From contig OZ241973.1 in NCBI GenBank assembly GCA_965204295.1, positions 930,001 through 994,000 on the forward strand: a stretch of DNA of 64,000 bases, written 5' to 3'. Of the stretch, positions 8,415 to 16,905 are shown in pieces. The notes beneath the pieces were generated by a model that was not told where the DNA came from, did no database searches, and saw only the letters and a list, made by a program, of their open reading frames with translations. The position numbers and the translations under genes are program-made. This stretch comes from JAWKWH01 sp965204295 (GTDB lineage Bacteria; Pseudomonadota; Alphaproteobacteria; Rhizobiales; Rhizobiaceae). Positions within the stretch are counted from its first letter, which is position 1. Each line of letters starts with the position of its first letter.

Positions 8415-9161
8415 TCATTTGCGGGTCATGAAGGCCGTCAACGCGGCGACCGCCTCCTTTGACTTCAGTCGCTCCCGGAACAATTCGCCCTCCGCCCGCA
8501 ACCGTTCCGCCAGTCGGGTACGGTCGCCCTTGAGGAAATCGCGCGCCAGTTTAAGCGCTTCGGGCGGTTTGGCCGCGATCTCGTCCGCCTTGGCAAGCAC
8601 GGCCGGTTCAAGCTCCGTTTCGCCGACAACGGAATGGATCAGACCTGCCTGCAATGCCCTTTCGGCCGGGAAATCCTCGCCGAGTGCGAGGAGCGCAAAA
8701 GCCGTTTGCGATCCCAAGGCCGCGGGCCCGAGCATGGTCGAACCGGCCTCCGGCACCAGACCCAGATCAATAAAGGGCGCGCGGAACAAGGCGTTCGGCG
8801 TCGCAATCGTCACGTCGCAATGAAGTTGCATCGTCGTCCCAAGCCCGATCGCAACGCCATCAACTCCTGACATCATCGGTTTTGCCGAATTCGCCAATGC
8901 GAGCAGGAAATCGTAAACTTCGGCGCCCTGCTCTCCGCCGGTGGCATAGGAGAGAAAATCCGCCAGATCATTGCCGGCGGTAAAGGCGCCCGGAACGCCG
9001 AGGAACACATGCACGCGAATATCCGGATCAGCATCGCCGTTCGTCAACGCCCCGGCCATTGCGGCATACATCCCGCGAGTGAGCGCGTTCTTCTTTTCCG
9101 GCCGGTTCATCCGAACGATCTGGACCGCGCCTCGGCGCTCTATGACGACATGTTCGGTCAT
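8415..9161 (-). CDS. Enoyl-CoA hydratase/isomerase (crotonase) family protein
   Basis: A 248-residue crotonase-fold protein. The oxyanion-hole segments are visible as GVPGAFTAGNDLADF near residue 58 and as MMSGVDGVAIGLGTTMQLHCD near residue 97. A Glu in the position typical of hydratases/isomerases occurs in DLGLVPEAGS near residue 131. Substrate is not predictable; many family members work in fatty acid or aromatic acid beta-oxidation. It sits 13 bp downstream of the acyl-CoA dehydrogenase on the same strand, so the two probably form one beta-oxidation operon. Confidence 0.88.
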   Translation of the reverse strand: MTEHVVIERRGAVQIVRMNRPEKKNALTRGMYAAMAGALTNGDADPDIRVHVFLGVPGAFTAGNDLADFLSYATGGEQGAEVYDFLLALANSAKPMMSGVDGVAIGLGTTMQLHCDVTIATPNALFRAPFIDLGLVPEAGSTMLGPAALGSQTAFALLALGEDFPAERALQAGLIHSVVGETELEPAVLAKADEIAAKPPEALKLARDFLKGDRTRLAERLRAEGELFRERLKSKEAVAALTAFMTRK

Positions 9162-9174
9162 GAAATTTCCTTTC

Positions 9175-10944
9175 TCAGGCCATCAAGCAGGCCATGGCGG
9201 CCGCGAGTCCGCCCGCACCGGTGGAAATCGCGCGGGCAAGCGCCGTTGTTTCGCCGATCAGGTTCTCAGCGAAGAAACGGCAGAGCGCGACACGCCCGGC
9301 GTCATTCGACGCGACGGCGCCACGGGCGATCATGCAGCCGCCCGCCGCCAACGAAATCAGCCGCAAATAGGGCGTCGCGCCGGCAAGCGCTTCCTCCATG
9401 CGTCCTTCGGCCATTGAACCCCTGAGATATTCAGTGGCTTCTTCCAGCGCCTCCACAGCCGCATTGAGACGGTCGGCGGTCATGCCGAATCCAGGCAGGC
9501 CGGAAGCCCGGACGGCTTCGATATCGGATTTCAGTGCGTCAATGAAACCGGCTATGTGCCCGCCACCCGCCATGGGGAGCTTTCGGGTCACCAGATCGAT
9601 CGCCTGAATGCCGTTTGCGCCCTCGTAAATCGGCGCGATGCGCGCATCACGCAGCAAGGCCGCGGCGCCGGTTTCCTCGATATAACCCATACCGCCATGG
9701 ACCTGCACGCCGATGGACGCCACCTCAACGCCGATATCGGACGAGAATGCCTTGGCCAGCGGCGTCAGCAAATCCGCCCGCTGTCGCCAAAATCCGCCAT
9801 TGTCGGGATCGGCCCCGACCATATCGAGCGCATGTGCGCAGCAATAGGCGATCGAGCGCGCCGCTTGCGTCAGGGCCTTCATCGTAACCAGATTTCGCCG
9901 AACGTCCGGATGCAGCATGATTGGCGCCATTGCGTCGCCGTCATGGCCGCGCGCCCTGCCTTGCCGACGTTCTTGCGCATAAGCGAGCGCCATCTGATAC
10001 GCGGCTTCCGCGACCGCGACGCCTTGTATTCCGACGGCTAGGCGGGCGTTGTTCATCATGGTGAACATACAGGCCAGACCGTGATTCTCCTCGCCAACGA
10101 GAAAACCAACCGCGCCCGGACGATCGCCGAACTTGCCGTCACCGAAAATCATGGTGCAGGTCGGCGATGCATGAATTCCGAGTTTGTGTTCGAGGCCGTG
10201 GCAGAAAATATCGTTGCGATCACCGGGATTGCCGTCGTTGTCCGGCATATATTTCGGCGCCAGAAACAGCGACAGGCCGCGCGTTCCGGCCGGCGCACCG
10301 GGCAGCCGGGCCAATACCAGATGAATGATATTGTCCGTGAGGTCGTGCTCGCCATAGGTGATAAATATCTTCTGGCCGAAAATGCGATAGGATCCGTCAC
10401 CCGCCGGTTCCGCTTTTGCTTTAAGCGCGGTAAGGTCCGAGCCCGCCTGCGGCTCGGTGAGATTCATCGTGCCCATCCACTCGCCGGAAACGAGTTTTTC
10501 CAGATAAACCGCTTTCAGTTGCCCGGAACCATGCTTGTCCAGCGCCTCGACCGCACCCATGGTCAGCGTCGGACCGATGCCGAAAGCCATTGAGCCTGAA
10601 TTCCACATTTCCAGCGCCGCGACGGCCATGGTTTGCGGCAGGGCCTGCCCACCGAACTCTTCCGGACCCGACAGGGCGTTCCAGCCGCCGTCAATCCAGC
10701 GGCGATAAAGGTCTTTCCAACCCGGCGGCATTGTGACCGCGCCGTCGGTCATGACCGCGCCTTTTCGGTCTCCCACCTCGCGCAGAGGCGCGATCTCCTC
10801 GGCCGCGAAACGGCCCGCTTCTTCCAGGACGGCGCTCACAAGATCGCCGGACAGTTCCGGGAACCTGTCCTCCTCGATGGATCGGGACATTCCCGCTATG
10901 TGATTCAAGGTATGGATTATGGTCGCCAGCGGTGCGCGATACAT
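9175..10944 (-). CDS. Acyl-CoA dehydrogenase, long (about 590-residue) family
   Basis: A flavin-dependent acyl-CoA dehydrogenase of the long class with an extra C-terminal domain, like 3-methylmercaptopropionyl-CoA dehydrogenase (DmdC)-type proteins. Seen motifs include MNLTEPQAGSDLTALKAKAE (FAD/substrate loop), TYGEHDLTDNIIHLVLARL, VQVHGGMGYIEETGAAALL and ARIAPIYEGANGIQAIDLV, which carries the catalytic Glu region. The ATG at 10944 (MYRAPLATIIHTLNHIAG) matches the family N-terminus; the 23 preceding codons do not. The substrate could be a fatty acyl-CoA or methylmercaptopropionyl-CoA. Downstream is the crotonase gene in the same orientation. Confidence 0.9.
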   Translation of the reverse strand: MYRAPLATIIHTLNHIAGMSRSIEEDRFPELSGDLVSAVLEEAGRFAAEEIAPLREVGDRKGAVMTDGAVTMPPGWKDLYRRWIDGGWNALSGPEEFGGQALPQTMAVAALEMWNSGSMAFGIGPTLTMGAVEALDKHGSGQLKAVYLEKLVSGEWMGTMNLTEPQAGSDLTALKAKAEPAGDGSYRIFGQKIFITYGEHDLTDNIIHLVLARLPGAPAGTRGLSLFLAPKYMPDNDGNPGDRNDIFCHGLEHKLGIHASPTCTMIFGDGKFGDRPGAVGFLVGEENHGLACMFTMMNNARLAVGIQGVAVAEAAYQMALAYAQERRQGRARGHDGDAMAPIMLHPDVRRNLVTMKALTQAARSIAYCCAHALDMVGADPDNGGFWRQRADLLTPLAKAFSSDIGVEVASIGVQVHGGMGYIEETGAAALLRDARIAPIYEGANGIQAIDLVTRKLPMAGGGHIAGFIDALKSDIEAVRASGLPGFGMTADRLNAAVEALEEATEYLRGSMAEGRMEEALAGATPYLRLISLAAGGCMIARGAVASNDAGRVALCRFFAENLIGETTALARAISTGAGGLAAAMACLMA

Positions 10945-11030
10945 GTCGGATATCTCCAAATCCCGCGCTTGAAGCGGCGGCGCAATACTCGGTCCGGTGG
11001 ACGCGCAGCGCAACCGCGCAAATAATTTCC

Positions 11031-11047
11031 TTTGACGTGAAAGTAAA
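11031..11047. promoter_or_regulatory. Candidate fatty/branched-acid regulator box upstream of the acyl-CoA dehydrogenase
   Basis: TTTGACGTGAAAGTAAA is an imperfect palindrome 87 bp upstream of the acyl-CoA dehydrogenase start, in the 264-bp gap before purD. It resembles the TTGACGT-NN-ACGT(C/A)AA boxes described for LiuR-type MerR regulators of acyl-CoA degradation in proteobacteria. Recognition is from memory, with several mismatches. The rest of the gap shows nothing else. Confidence 0.3.
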
Positions 11048-11208
11048 TATCAGCATGTCAACGTTGCTCATCGCCGGGCCGGCGAATAGCGGTCGGCCGC
11101 GCCGGTGGATGTGACGTTGACCGCAACCGTTTCAAACGCCAAACGCAAGGGCGGGAGCGAAATCGGGATTAAGCCAAAATTGCGACGGCACCAGACGGCG
11201 ATCGACCT

Positions 11209-12480
11209 TCAGGCCTCCCGCTCGATTTCACGCCATCCGATATCACGCCGGCAGAAACCTTCGGGCCAATCGATCGCGTCCACGGCCGCATAGGCCGCCC
11301 CTTGCGCCTCGACAACCGTCGCGCCGAGCGCCGTCACGTTGAGCACGCGCCCGCCGGCGGCGACAAGACGCCCGTCCTTCATCGCCGTTCCCGCATGAAA
11401 AATCGCGGCGCCTGCGCCCGTCACTTCCGGCACGCCTGAAATGACCGTGCCGACCTCCGGCGATCCCGGATATCCCCTGGCCGCCATGACGACGGTCAAC
11501 GCCGCATCGTCGCGCCAGTCAACCGCCGTTCCGGAAAGATCGCCGTCAGCCGCAGCCTTCAAGATCGGCAGCAGATCGCCTTTCAGCCGCATCATCAGCA
11601 CCTGACATTCCGGATCACCGAACCGCACATTGTACTCGATCAGCTTCGGCCCGTCAGCCGTCAGCATCAATCCGGCGTATAACACACCCTTGAAGGGCGA
11701 TTCCGCCCGCTTCATGCCTCTCACAGTCGGCTCGATGATCTCGCGCAAAACCCGCTCGACCATTTCATCATTCATGACACTCGCGGGCGAATAGGCTCCC
11801 ATTCCGCCCGTATTGGGGCCGGTATCGCCCTCGCCGACCCTCTTGTGATCCTGCACCGTGCCGAAAGGCACTATGGTTGCACCATCGCACAGACAGAAGA
11901 AACTCGCCTCCTCGCCTTCCAGATATTCCTCGACGACAATCTCCGAGCCGGCTTCGCCAAATCCGCCTTCGAAACAATTGTCGATTGCATCGCAGGCCTC
12001 CTCGACGCTCATGGCCACCGTGACGCCTTTCCCGGCGGCCGGACCATCGGCCTTGATGACAATCGGCACACACCGGGATCTCACATAAGCCTTGGCTTTC
12101 GGCGCGTTGTTGAAGCGCTGACAGGCTCCGGTCGGAATATTCATGCGCGCGCAAAGATCCTTGGCAAACCCTTTGGAGCCTTCCAGCCTGGCCGCCGACC
12201 GCGAAGGGCCGAAAACAGAAACGCCTGATGCGGAAAGAGCGTCGGCAATGCCGTCGACGAGCGGCGCCTCCGGACCGACAACGACCAGATCGATTGCGTG
12301 ATCGGCGCAAAACGCGATTACCGCGTCATGGTCGGATACGTTCAGGTCGACGCATTCGGCATCATGGCCGATACCCGGATTGCCGGGTGCGGCATACAGC
12401 TTCGTCAAGATCGGCGACTGCGCCAGCTTCCATGAAAGGGCGTGTTCGCGCCCGCCCGACCCGATCAGCAATACGTTCAT
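11209..12480 (-). CDS. purD: Phosphoribosylamine--glycine ligase
   Basis: An ATP-grasp ligase joining glycine to 5-phosphoribosylamine in purine synthesis. The 423 residues start MNVLLIGSGGREHALSWKLA, the classic PurD opening, and include FGPSRSAARLEGSKGFAKDL, IKADGPAAGKGVTVA, VEEYLEGEEASFFCLCDG and EYNVRFGDPECQVLM. All ATP-grasp blocks are present and the length is normal. It is divergent from ubiA by 128 bp, which should hold both promoters. Confidence 0.97.
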   Translation of the reverse strand: MNVLLIGSGGREHALSWKLAQSPILTKLYAAPGNPGIGHDAECVDLNVSDHDAVIAFCADHAIDLVVVGPEAPLVDGIADALSASGVSVFGPSRSAARLEGSKGFAKDLCARMNIPTGACQRFNNAPKAKAYVRSRCVPIVIKADGPAAGKGVTVAMSVEEACDAIDNCFEGGFGEAGSEIVVEEYLEGEEASFFCLCDGATIVPFGTVQDHKRVGEGDTGPNTGGMGAYSPASVMNDEMVERVLREIIEPTVRGMKRAESPFKGVLYAGLMLTADGPKLIEYNVRFGDPECQVLMMRLKGDLLPILKAAADGDLSGTAVDWRDDAALTVVMAARGYPGSPEVGTVISGVPEVTGAGAAIFHAGTAMKDGRLVAAGGRVLNVTALGATVVEAQGAAYAAVDAIDWPEGFCRRDIGWREIEREA

Positions 12481-12608
12481 CGGCCGCTCCGTTCCCGGCG
12501 AAACAGTTCACGGCCTATGGTCTGCGGCCATGCCGGTCAAGAGTGGCGATTGCAAACGCGTCGATGCGTCCGCTTGACCTCGGCGGCCACGCCTGCCACT
12601 TCGCGGAA

Positions 12609-13592
12609 ATGAATGACCTACAATCCAAGCGGGCGCAGGGCCGGGTCGCGGATGCACCGTCGGGCCACTGGGTTTACCGAGTTTTGCCGAGAGCGGCATG
12701 GCCCTATGCGCAATTGGCCCGTTGGGACAGGCCAATCGGCTGGTGGCTGCTCCTGTGGCCGTGCTGGTGGTCGGCGGCGCTCGCCGCGTCCGCCGGCGCG
12801 CGGTCGGGCGTTCCATTGTCGGATGCCCTGCCGTCGATTTGGCATCTGGCGCTGTTCCTGCTCGGCGCCGTCGCCATGCGCGGCGCCGGTTGCGCCTATA
12901 ATGATATCGTCGACCGGGACATCGACGACCGGGTGGAACGGACCCGGTCGAGGCCGCTGCCCTCCGGTCAGGTGACAATCAGGCATGCCTGGATTTTCCT
13001 TGTCGGCCAAGCGCTGACCGGTCTGCTGGTTCTGATCCAGTTCAACGGGTTTGCCATTCTTTTGGGGATGGCCTCGCTCGCCGTGGTGGCGATATATCCG
13101 TACATGAAACGAATCACCGACTGGCCGCAGCTCGTTTTGGGATTTGCGTTTTCCTGGGGCGCGCTGATGGGCTGGGCCGCCGAATTCGGCAGTCTGACGA
13201 TCGCTCCTTTCCTGCTGTACGCCGGGTCTGTTTTATGGGTGATCGGCTACGATACGATCTATGCGCACCAGGACAAGGAAGACGATGCGCTGGTCGGCGT
13301 TCGCTCAACCGCGCAGCTGTTCGGGAACCGCACGAAGGGCTGGCTGATAGCCCTTTACGGCGGCGCATTGCTTTTGTTCGTTTGCGCCTTGTCGATCGCG
13401 GCGGCGCCGCCGCTCGCATTTGCCGGGCCGGCGGCGGCGGGCATTCACATGATGCGGCAGATCCTGATCCTCGACATCGACGATCCCGCGCAATGTCTGC
13501 GTTTGTTCCAATCGAATTCCGTTGTCGGCTGGTTCATATTTCTCGGGCTGCTGGCCGGCGGCCTGTGGATGTCAGCCGGCCCAGGCGGGTGA
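12609..13592 (+). CDS. ubiA: 4-hydroxybenzoate polyprenyltransferase
   Basis: An integral membrane prenyltransferase attaching the polyprenyl tail to 4-hydroxybenzoate in ubiquinone synthesis. Both Mg-binding aspartate motifs are visible: NDIVDRDIDDRVERT near residue 98 and YDTIYAHQDKEDDALVG near residue 215. They are set among about eight hydrophobic helices, starting with WDRPIGWWLLLWPCWW. The ATG at 12609 (MNDLQSKRAQGRV) gives 327 residues; the frame is open further upstream but that part is arginine-rich and overlaps purD antisense. Its partner polyprenyl diphosphate synthase is at 26 kb. Confidence 0.95.
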   Translation: MNDLQSKRAQGRVADAPSGHWVYRVLPRAAWPYAQLARWDRPIGWWLLLWPCWWSAALAASAGARSGVPLSDALPSIWHLALFLLGAVAMRGAGCAYNDIVDRDIDDRVERTRSRPLPSGQVTIRHAWIFLVGQALTGLLVLIQFNGFAILLGMASLAVVAIYPYMKRITDWPQLVLGFAFSWGALMGWAAEFGSLTIAPFLLYAGSVLWVIGYDTIYAHQDKEDDALVGVRSTAQLFGNRTKGWLIALYGGALLLFVCALSIAAAPPLAFAGPAAAGIHMMRQILILDIDDPAQCLRLFQSNSVVGWFIFLGLLAGGLWMSAGPGG

Positions 13593-13619
13593 CGGCGGGT
13601 ATTCGGCCGGTGCGGGCGA

Positions 13620-14183
13620 TCAGCTGCGCGCGATGATTTCCTCACCGTCAACGACGAGCCGAAGGCCGAGTTCGCCAACCTTGCGCCGGGCGAGAAACCG
13701 CGGGCGGCGCCCGGTGGCGGGAGAAGCCCGGCGACGCTCGTGCGCCCGTTCCCGCTGAACCCGATTAACCGATTCTTCCAATGTAAGCGCGACGCCATCG
13801 GCTTCGATCAGCAGCATCGGCAAACGATAGGCGTCCGACCAGGCGCGCCAGTCGGCGGCGATGTCGTCAAGATCGTTGGCGACGAGCAGCGGAACCGAAA
13901 GCGCCGGATCTTCGTGCAGCAGTTCGAGCGTGACGGTTATGTCGCCGGACTCATCCTCGATCGCGCGGGCGGCGACCCCGCAAAACGCTTTCGTGGGAAA
14001 CACTATCGACACGGGCAGGCCGCTCCGCGACAAGTTGCGACGGACGACGACACGGCGCTCATCGATTGTGAATGTCACGTCGCCGATATCGTCACGGGCG
14101 GCATAGCAGGCCACCTGCGGCAGACGAAACGGATCAAGCCGCATGTTGCGGCCGGCCCAGACGGGCTTGAGCCGAGTGCTCAT
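13620..14183 (-). CDS. DUF6101 family protein
   Basis: A 187-residue protein matching the rhizobial DUF6101 family. Recognisable blocks are FRLPQVACYAARDD, LPVSIVFPTKAFCGVAARA, VTLELLHEDPALSVPLLVA and DDIAADWRAWSDAYRLPMLL, which are strongly conserved in this family. Function is unknown; no signal peptide or membrane helix is seen. The ATG at 14183 (MSTRLKPVW) is chosen because AGGAAGG lies about 10 bp upstream and the longer frame adds non-conserved residues. The C-terminus is rich in arginine. It converges on ubiA with a 27-bp gap. Confidence 0.8.
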   Translation of the reverse strand: MSTRLKPVWAGRNMRLDPFRLPQVACYAARDDIGDVTFTIDERRVVVRRNLSRSGLPVSIVFPTKAFCGVAARAIEDESGDITVTLELLHEDPALSVPLLVANDLDDIAADWRAWSDAYRLPMLLIEADGVALTLEESVNRVQRERAHERRRASPATGRRPRFLARRKVGELGLRLVVDGEEIIARS

Positions 14184-14356
14184 GAGAATCTTGCCTTCCT
14201 GCGTATTTTCGACCCGGTTGTCCGGGTTCTTGCGGGCCGGTTTCCGGCCTCGTTGATGCAGGAGATATTGGCGCAGGGGCCTTACCGACCGGCTTACAAA
14301 TTCGGTTAAGTTTTTCCTGATGCAACCGATGGTTAGCAGTTGCTGACCGCGACCAG

Positions 14357-15772
14357 TCAAATCATCTTGCCCGGATTCATGATCCCGGAAGGATCGATCG
14401 CGCGCTTGATCAGACGCATGAGATCGATCGCAACCGGCGGTTCGTTTGCCAGCAACTCGTCCCGCTTGAGCCGACCGATACCGTGCTCTGCCGAAAATGA
14501 ACCGCCCAATGACCGGACAACGGTATGAACCGCGTTGTTGACCCGCCGGTATTTCGCCGCAAACGCCGCGCCATCCCCTCCGACCGGCTCGGAGATATTG
14601 TAATGCAGATTGCCGTCGCCCATGTGACCGAAGCAGACGATGCGCGCACCCGGCGCGATCTCAAGCACCTTCGGACCTGCTCTGTCGATGAATTCGGGAA
14701 TTGCCGCCACCGGCACCGAAATATCATGCTTGATCGAAAAGCCTTCCGGCTTCTGCGCTTCCGACATGGTGTCGCGCAGCCGCCATATGGCGTCAAACCG
14801 GGCAATGCTGGCCGTGATCGTGGCGTCGTCGAGAATTCCGTCATCAAACGCGGCTGAAAGAATGTCCTCGATTACCTCCCGCGCATGTTCCGGTGAACGG
14901 CCCGATGAAATCTCCATCATCACGAACCACGGGTGGCGGGAGGCGATCGGCCGGACATTGCCCGCGACGTGCTTCACCGCAAAATCGACGACGATCTCGC
15001 CGATCAGTTCAAAGGCGGTGAGCGACGGCCCCGCGCTATCCGTCGCCCTTTGCAACAGTTTCAGCGCGTTTGACGGTGAAGGCAGTCCAACCCAGCCGAT
15101 TTCGCGGCCTTTCGGTTTTGGAAACAGTTTCAACACCGCCGCGGTGATGATCCCGAGCGTGCCTTCGGCGCCGACAAACAGGTTTTTCAGGTCGTAGCCC
15201 GTATTGTCCTTCTTCAATTTGCGAAGATCGTCGAATACGCCGCCGTCCGGCAGCACGACCTCAATTCCAAGACACAGGTCGCGGGCATTGCCGTAGGCCA
15301 GAACGCCGGTTCCCCCGGCGTTGGACGACAGGTTCCCCCCGATCCGGCAGGTTCCCTGGCTGCCGAGCGCCAGCGGGAACAGGCGGTCGGCGCCATCGGC
15401 CGCCACCTGGATATCCTGCAGAACGGCGCCCGCCTCCGCGGTTATCGTATTGGACGCCGGGTCCACCTCACGGATCAGGTTCATCCGCTTCAACGAGACG
15501 ACGATCTGGTCTCCGCTTGTGTCGGGAACGCCGCCGCCGACAAGTCCGGTGTTACCGCCTTGCGGCACCACGGGCGTGCCGGTTTCGGTGGCGAGTTTCA
15601 TGATCGCGACCACTTCGTCCACCGATCCGGGAAGCAGCACAAGCGCGGAATCGCCCGGAAACAGACCTCGCGTTTCGGTCACATAAGGTTCGATTTCCGG
15701 CTCCGAGACGAGTGCATTGCGTTCGCCGACGATATGCGCAAACCGCGCGATCAAGGCGCCGTCCACGCTCAC
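14357..15772 (-). CDS. FAD-linked 2-hydroxyacid dehydrogenase (D-2-hydroxyglutarate / D-lactate type)
   Basis: A 471-residue member of the GlcD/D-lactate dehydrogenase family. The FAD-binding PCMH segment shows TPVVPQGGNTGLVGGGVP and RIGGNLSSNAGGTGVLAYGN. The C-terminal FAD-linked oxidase part ends with CFGHMGDGNLHYN and SAEHGIGRLKRDELL, whose His residues are typical for metal-assisted 2-hydroxyacid oxidation. The substrate could be D-2-hydroxyglutarate, D-lactate or glycolate. Translation starts at GTG 15772, overlapping the stop of the upstream threonylcarbamoyl-AMP synthase gene by 4 bp (GTGA), so the two are translationally coupled. Confidence 0.9.
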   Translation of the reverse strand: MSVDGALIARFAHIVGERNALVSEPEIEPYVTETRGLFPGDSALVLLPGSVDEVVAIMKLATETGTPVVPQGGNTGLVGGGVPDTSGDQIVVSLKRMNLIREVDPASNTITAEAGAVLQDIQVAADGADRLFPLALGSQGTCRIGGNLSSNAGGTGVLAYGNARDLCLGIEVVLPDGGVFDDLRKLKKDNTGYDLKNLFVGAEGTLGIITAAVLKLFPKPKGREIGWVGLPSPSNALKLLQRATDSAGPSLTAFELIGEIVVDFAVKHVAGNVRPIASRHPWFVMMEISSGRSPEHAREVIEDILSAAFDDGILDDATITASIARFDAIWRLRDTMSEAQKPEGFSIKHDISVPVAAIPEFIDRAGPKVLEIAPGARIVCFGHMGDGNLHYNISEPVGGDGAAFAAKYRRVNNAVHTVVRSLGGSFSAEHGIGRLKRDELLANEPPVAIDLMRLIKRAIDPSGIMNPGKMI

Positions 15773-16740
15773 TCGCCTGATTCCCCGCGCGGCGCCGCGG
15801 CGCGCGCCAGCCGATCGTTGATGGCCGCGCCGAGCCCGTGCGCCGGTATCGGCTCGACGGCGATCGAACGCACTCCGCCTCGATCGAGCCGGCGCAGAAA
15901 GGAGAACAGATTGGCGGCGGCCTCGCGCAGATCCTCGGTTTCGCTCAGATTGACGATGTCGATTGCGCTGTCGGAATTCCCGGCCCGCTTCCGTCCGAAG
16001 GCAAGGAGCGATTCGCCCGCGCTCACCGATTTCACATCCATCCGCACCCTTGCGTGTGGGGCGTAATGGGAAATCAGCATCCCCGGCGCTTCCACGGCGG
16101 CCGCCGTGTCGATGCGCTCCACCGGTTTGCCGGCGACGCTTTCGACCTCTTCGACCGGCACGCCGCCGGGGCGAAGGAGGGTCGGTGCTCCATCGACGAT
16201 CTTCACTATCGTGGATTCCACGCCAATGCGCGCCGGACCGCCATCCACGATCAGGGACACTTTGCCGCCAAGACCCGCTTCCACCGCATCCGCGGTGGTC
16301 GCGCTCAGCCCGCCGGACGGATTGGCGCTCGGCGCGGCAAGCGGTTGACCGAGTTCCGCGGCGATATCGCGTGCGACACCGACCGGCATGCGAACGGCGA
16401 TCGTTTCCAAACCCGCAGCGACGAGCGTGCTGACGCCGGCGCTTTCGACAAGCGGCAGGACAAGCGTCAGCGCGCCGGGCCAGAACCGGTCCGCCAGACC
16501 GTCGGCCAGCGGACCGAACCAGGCGATGCGGCGCGCCATCATTCGATCCGCCACATGAGCGATCAAGGGATTGAAGCGGGGGCGGTTCTTCGCCTCAAAT
16601 ATCCTGGCCACGGCCCTGCCGTTGGCGGCGTCTGCCGCCAGGCCGTAGACGGTCTCCGTCGGTATGGCGACGAGTTCGCCCCGTGCGAGGAAATCCACGG
16701 CCTCGGCAACCGCTCCATCGGCGTTGATAACTCGCGCCAC
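15769..16740 (-). CDS. L-threonylcarbamoyladenylate synthase (Sua5/TsaC, long form)
   Basis: Makes threonylcarbamoyl-AMP for the t6A37 modification of ANN-decoding tRNAs. The N-terminal YrdC fold shows GELVAIPTETVYGLAADA, KNRPRFNPLIAHV and the conserved SANPSGG. A C-terminal Sua5 domain includes APGMLISHYAPHARVRM, so this is the long Sua5 type at about 323 residues. A GTG start at 16740 is preferred, with GGAG about 10 bp upstream; an ATG 102 bp further upstream would add a non-conserved, charged tail. The downstream gene overlaps by 4 bp. Confidence 0.93.
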   Translation of the reverse strand: MARVINADGAVAEAVDFLARGELVAIPTETVYGLAADAANGRAVARIFEAKNRPRFNPLIAHVADRMMARRIAWFGPLADGLADRFWPGALTLVLPLVESAGVSTLVAAGLETIAVRMPVGVARDIAAELGQPLAAPSANPSGGLSATTADAVEAGLGGKVSLIVDGGPARIGVESTIVKIVDGAPTLLRPGGVPVEEVESVAGKPVERIDTAAAVEAPGMLISHYAPHARVRMDVKSVSAGESLLAFGRKRAGNSDSAIDIVNLSETEDLREAAANLFSFLRRLDRGGVRSIAVEPIPAHGLGAAINDRLARAAAPRGESGE

Positions 16741-16905
16741 TGTTCGACCGCTCCCGGATCTGATCGTGGGCTTCCCTATCCGCCAACCTAGGGCGGAGCA
16801 AGAAAATCCGGCCAATCGACAAATTTGCGGCGATTTCCGCAATCCGATTCCAACCGGGTCCTCCGGCGGTCCGCAAGAAGACCCCGGAACCGGGCGGACC
16901 GGATT

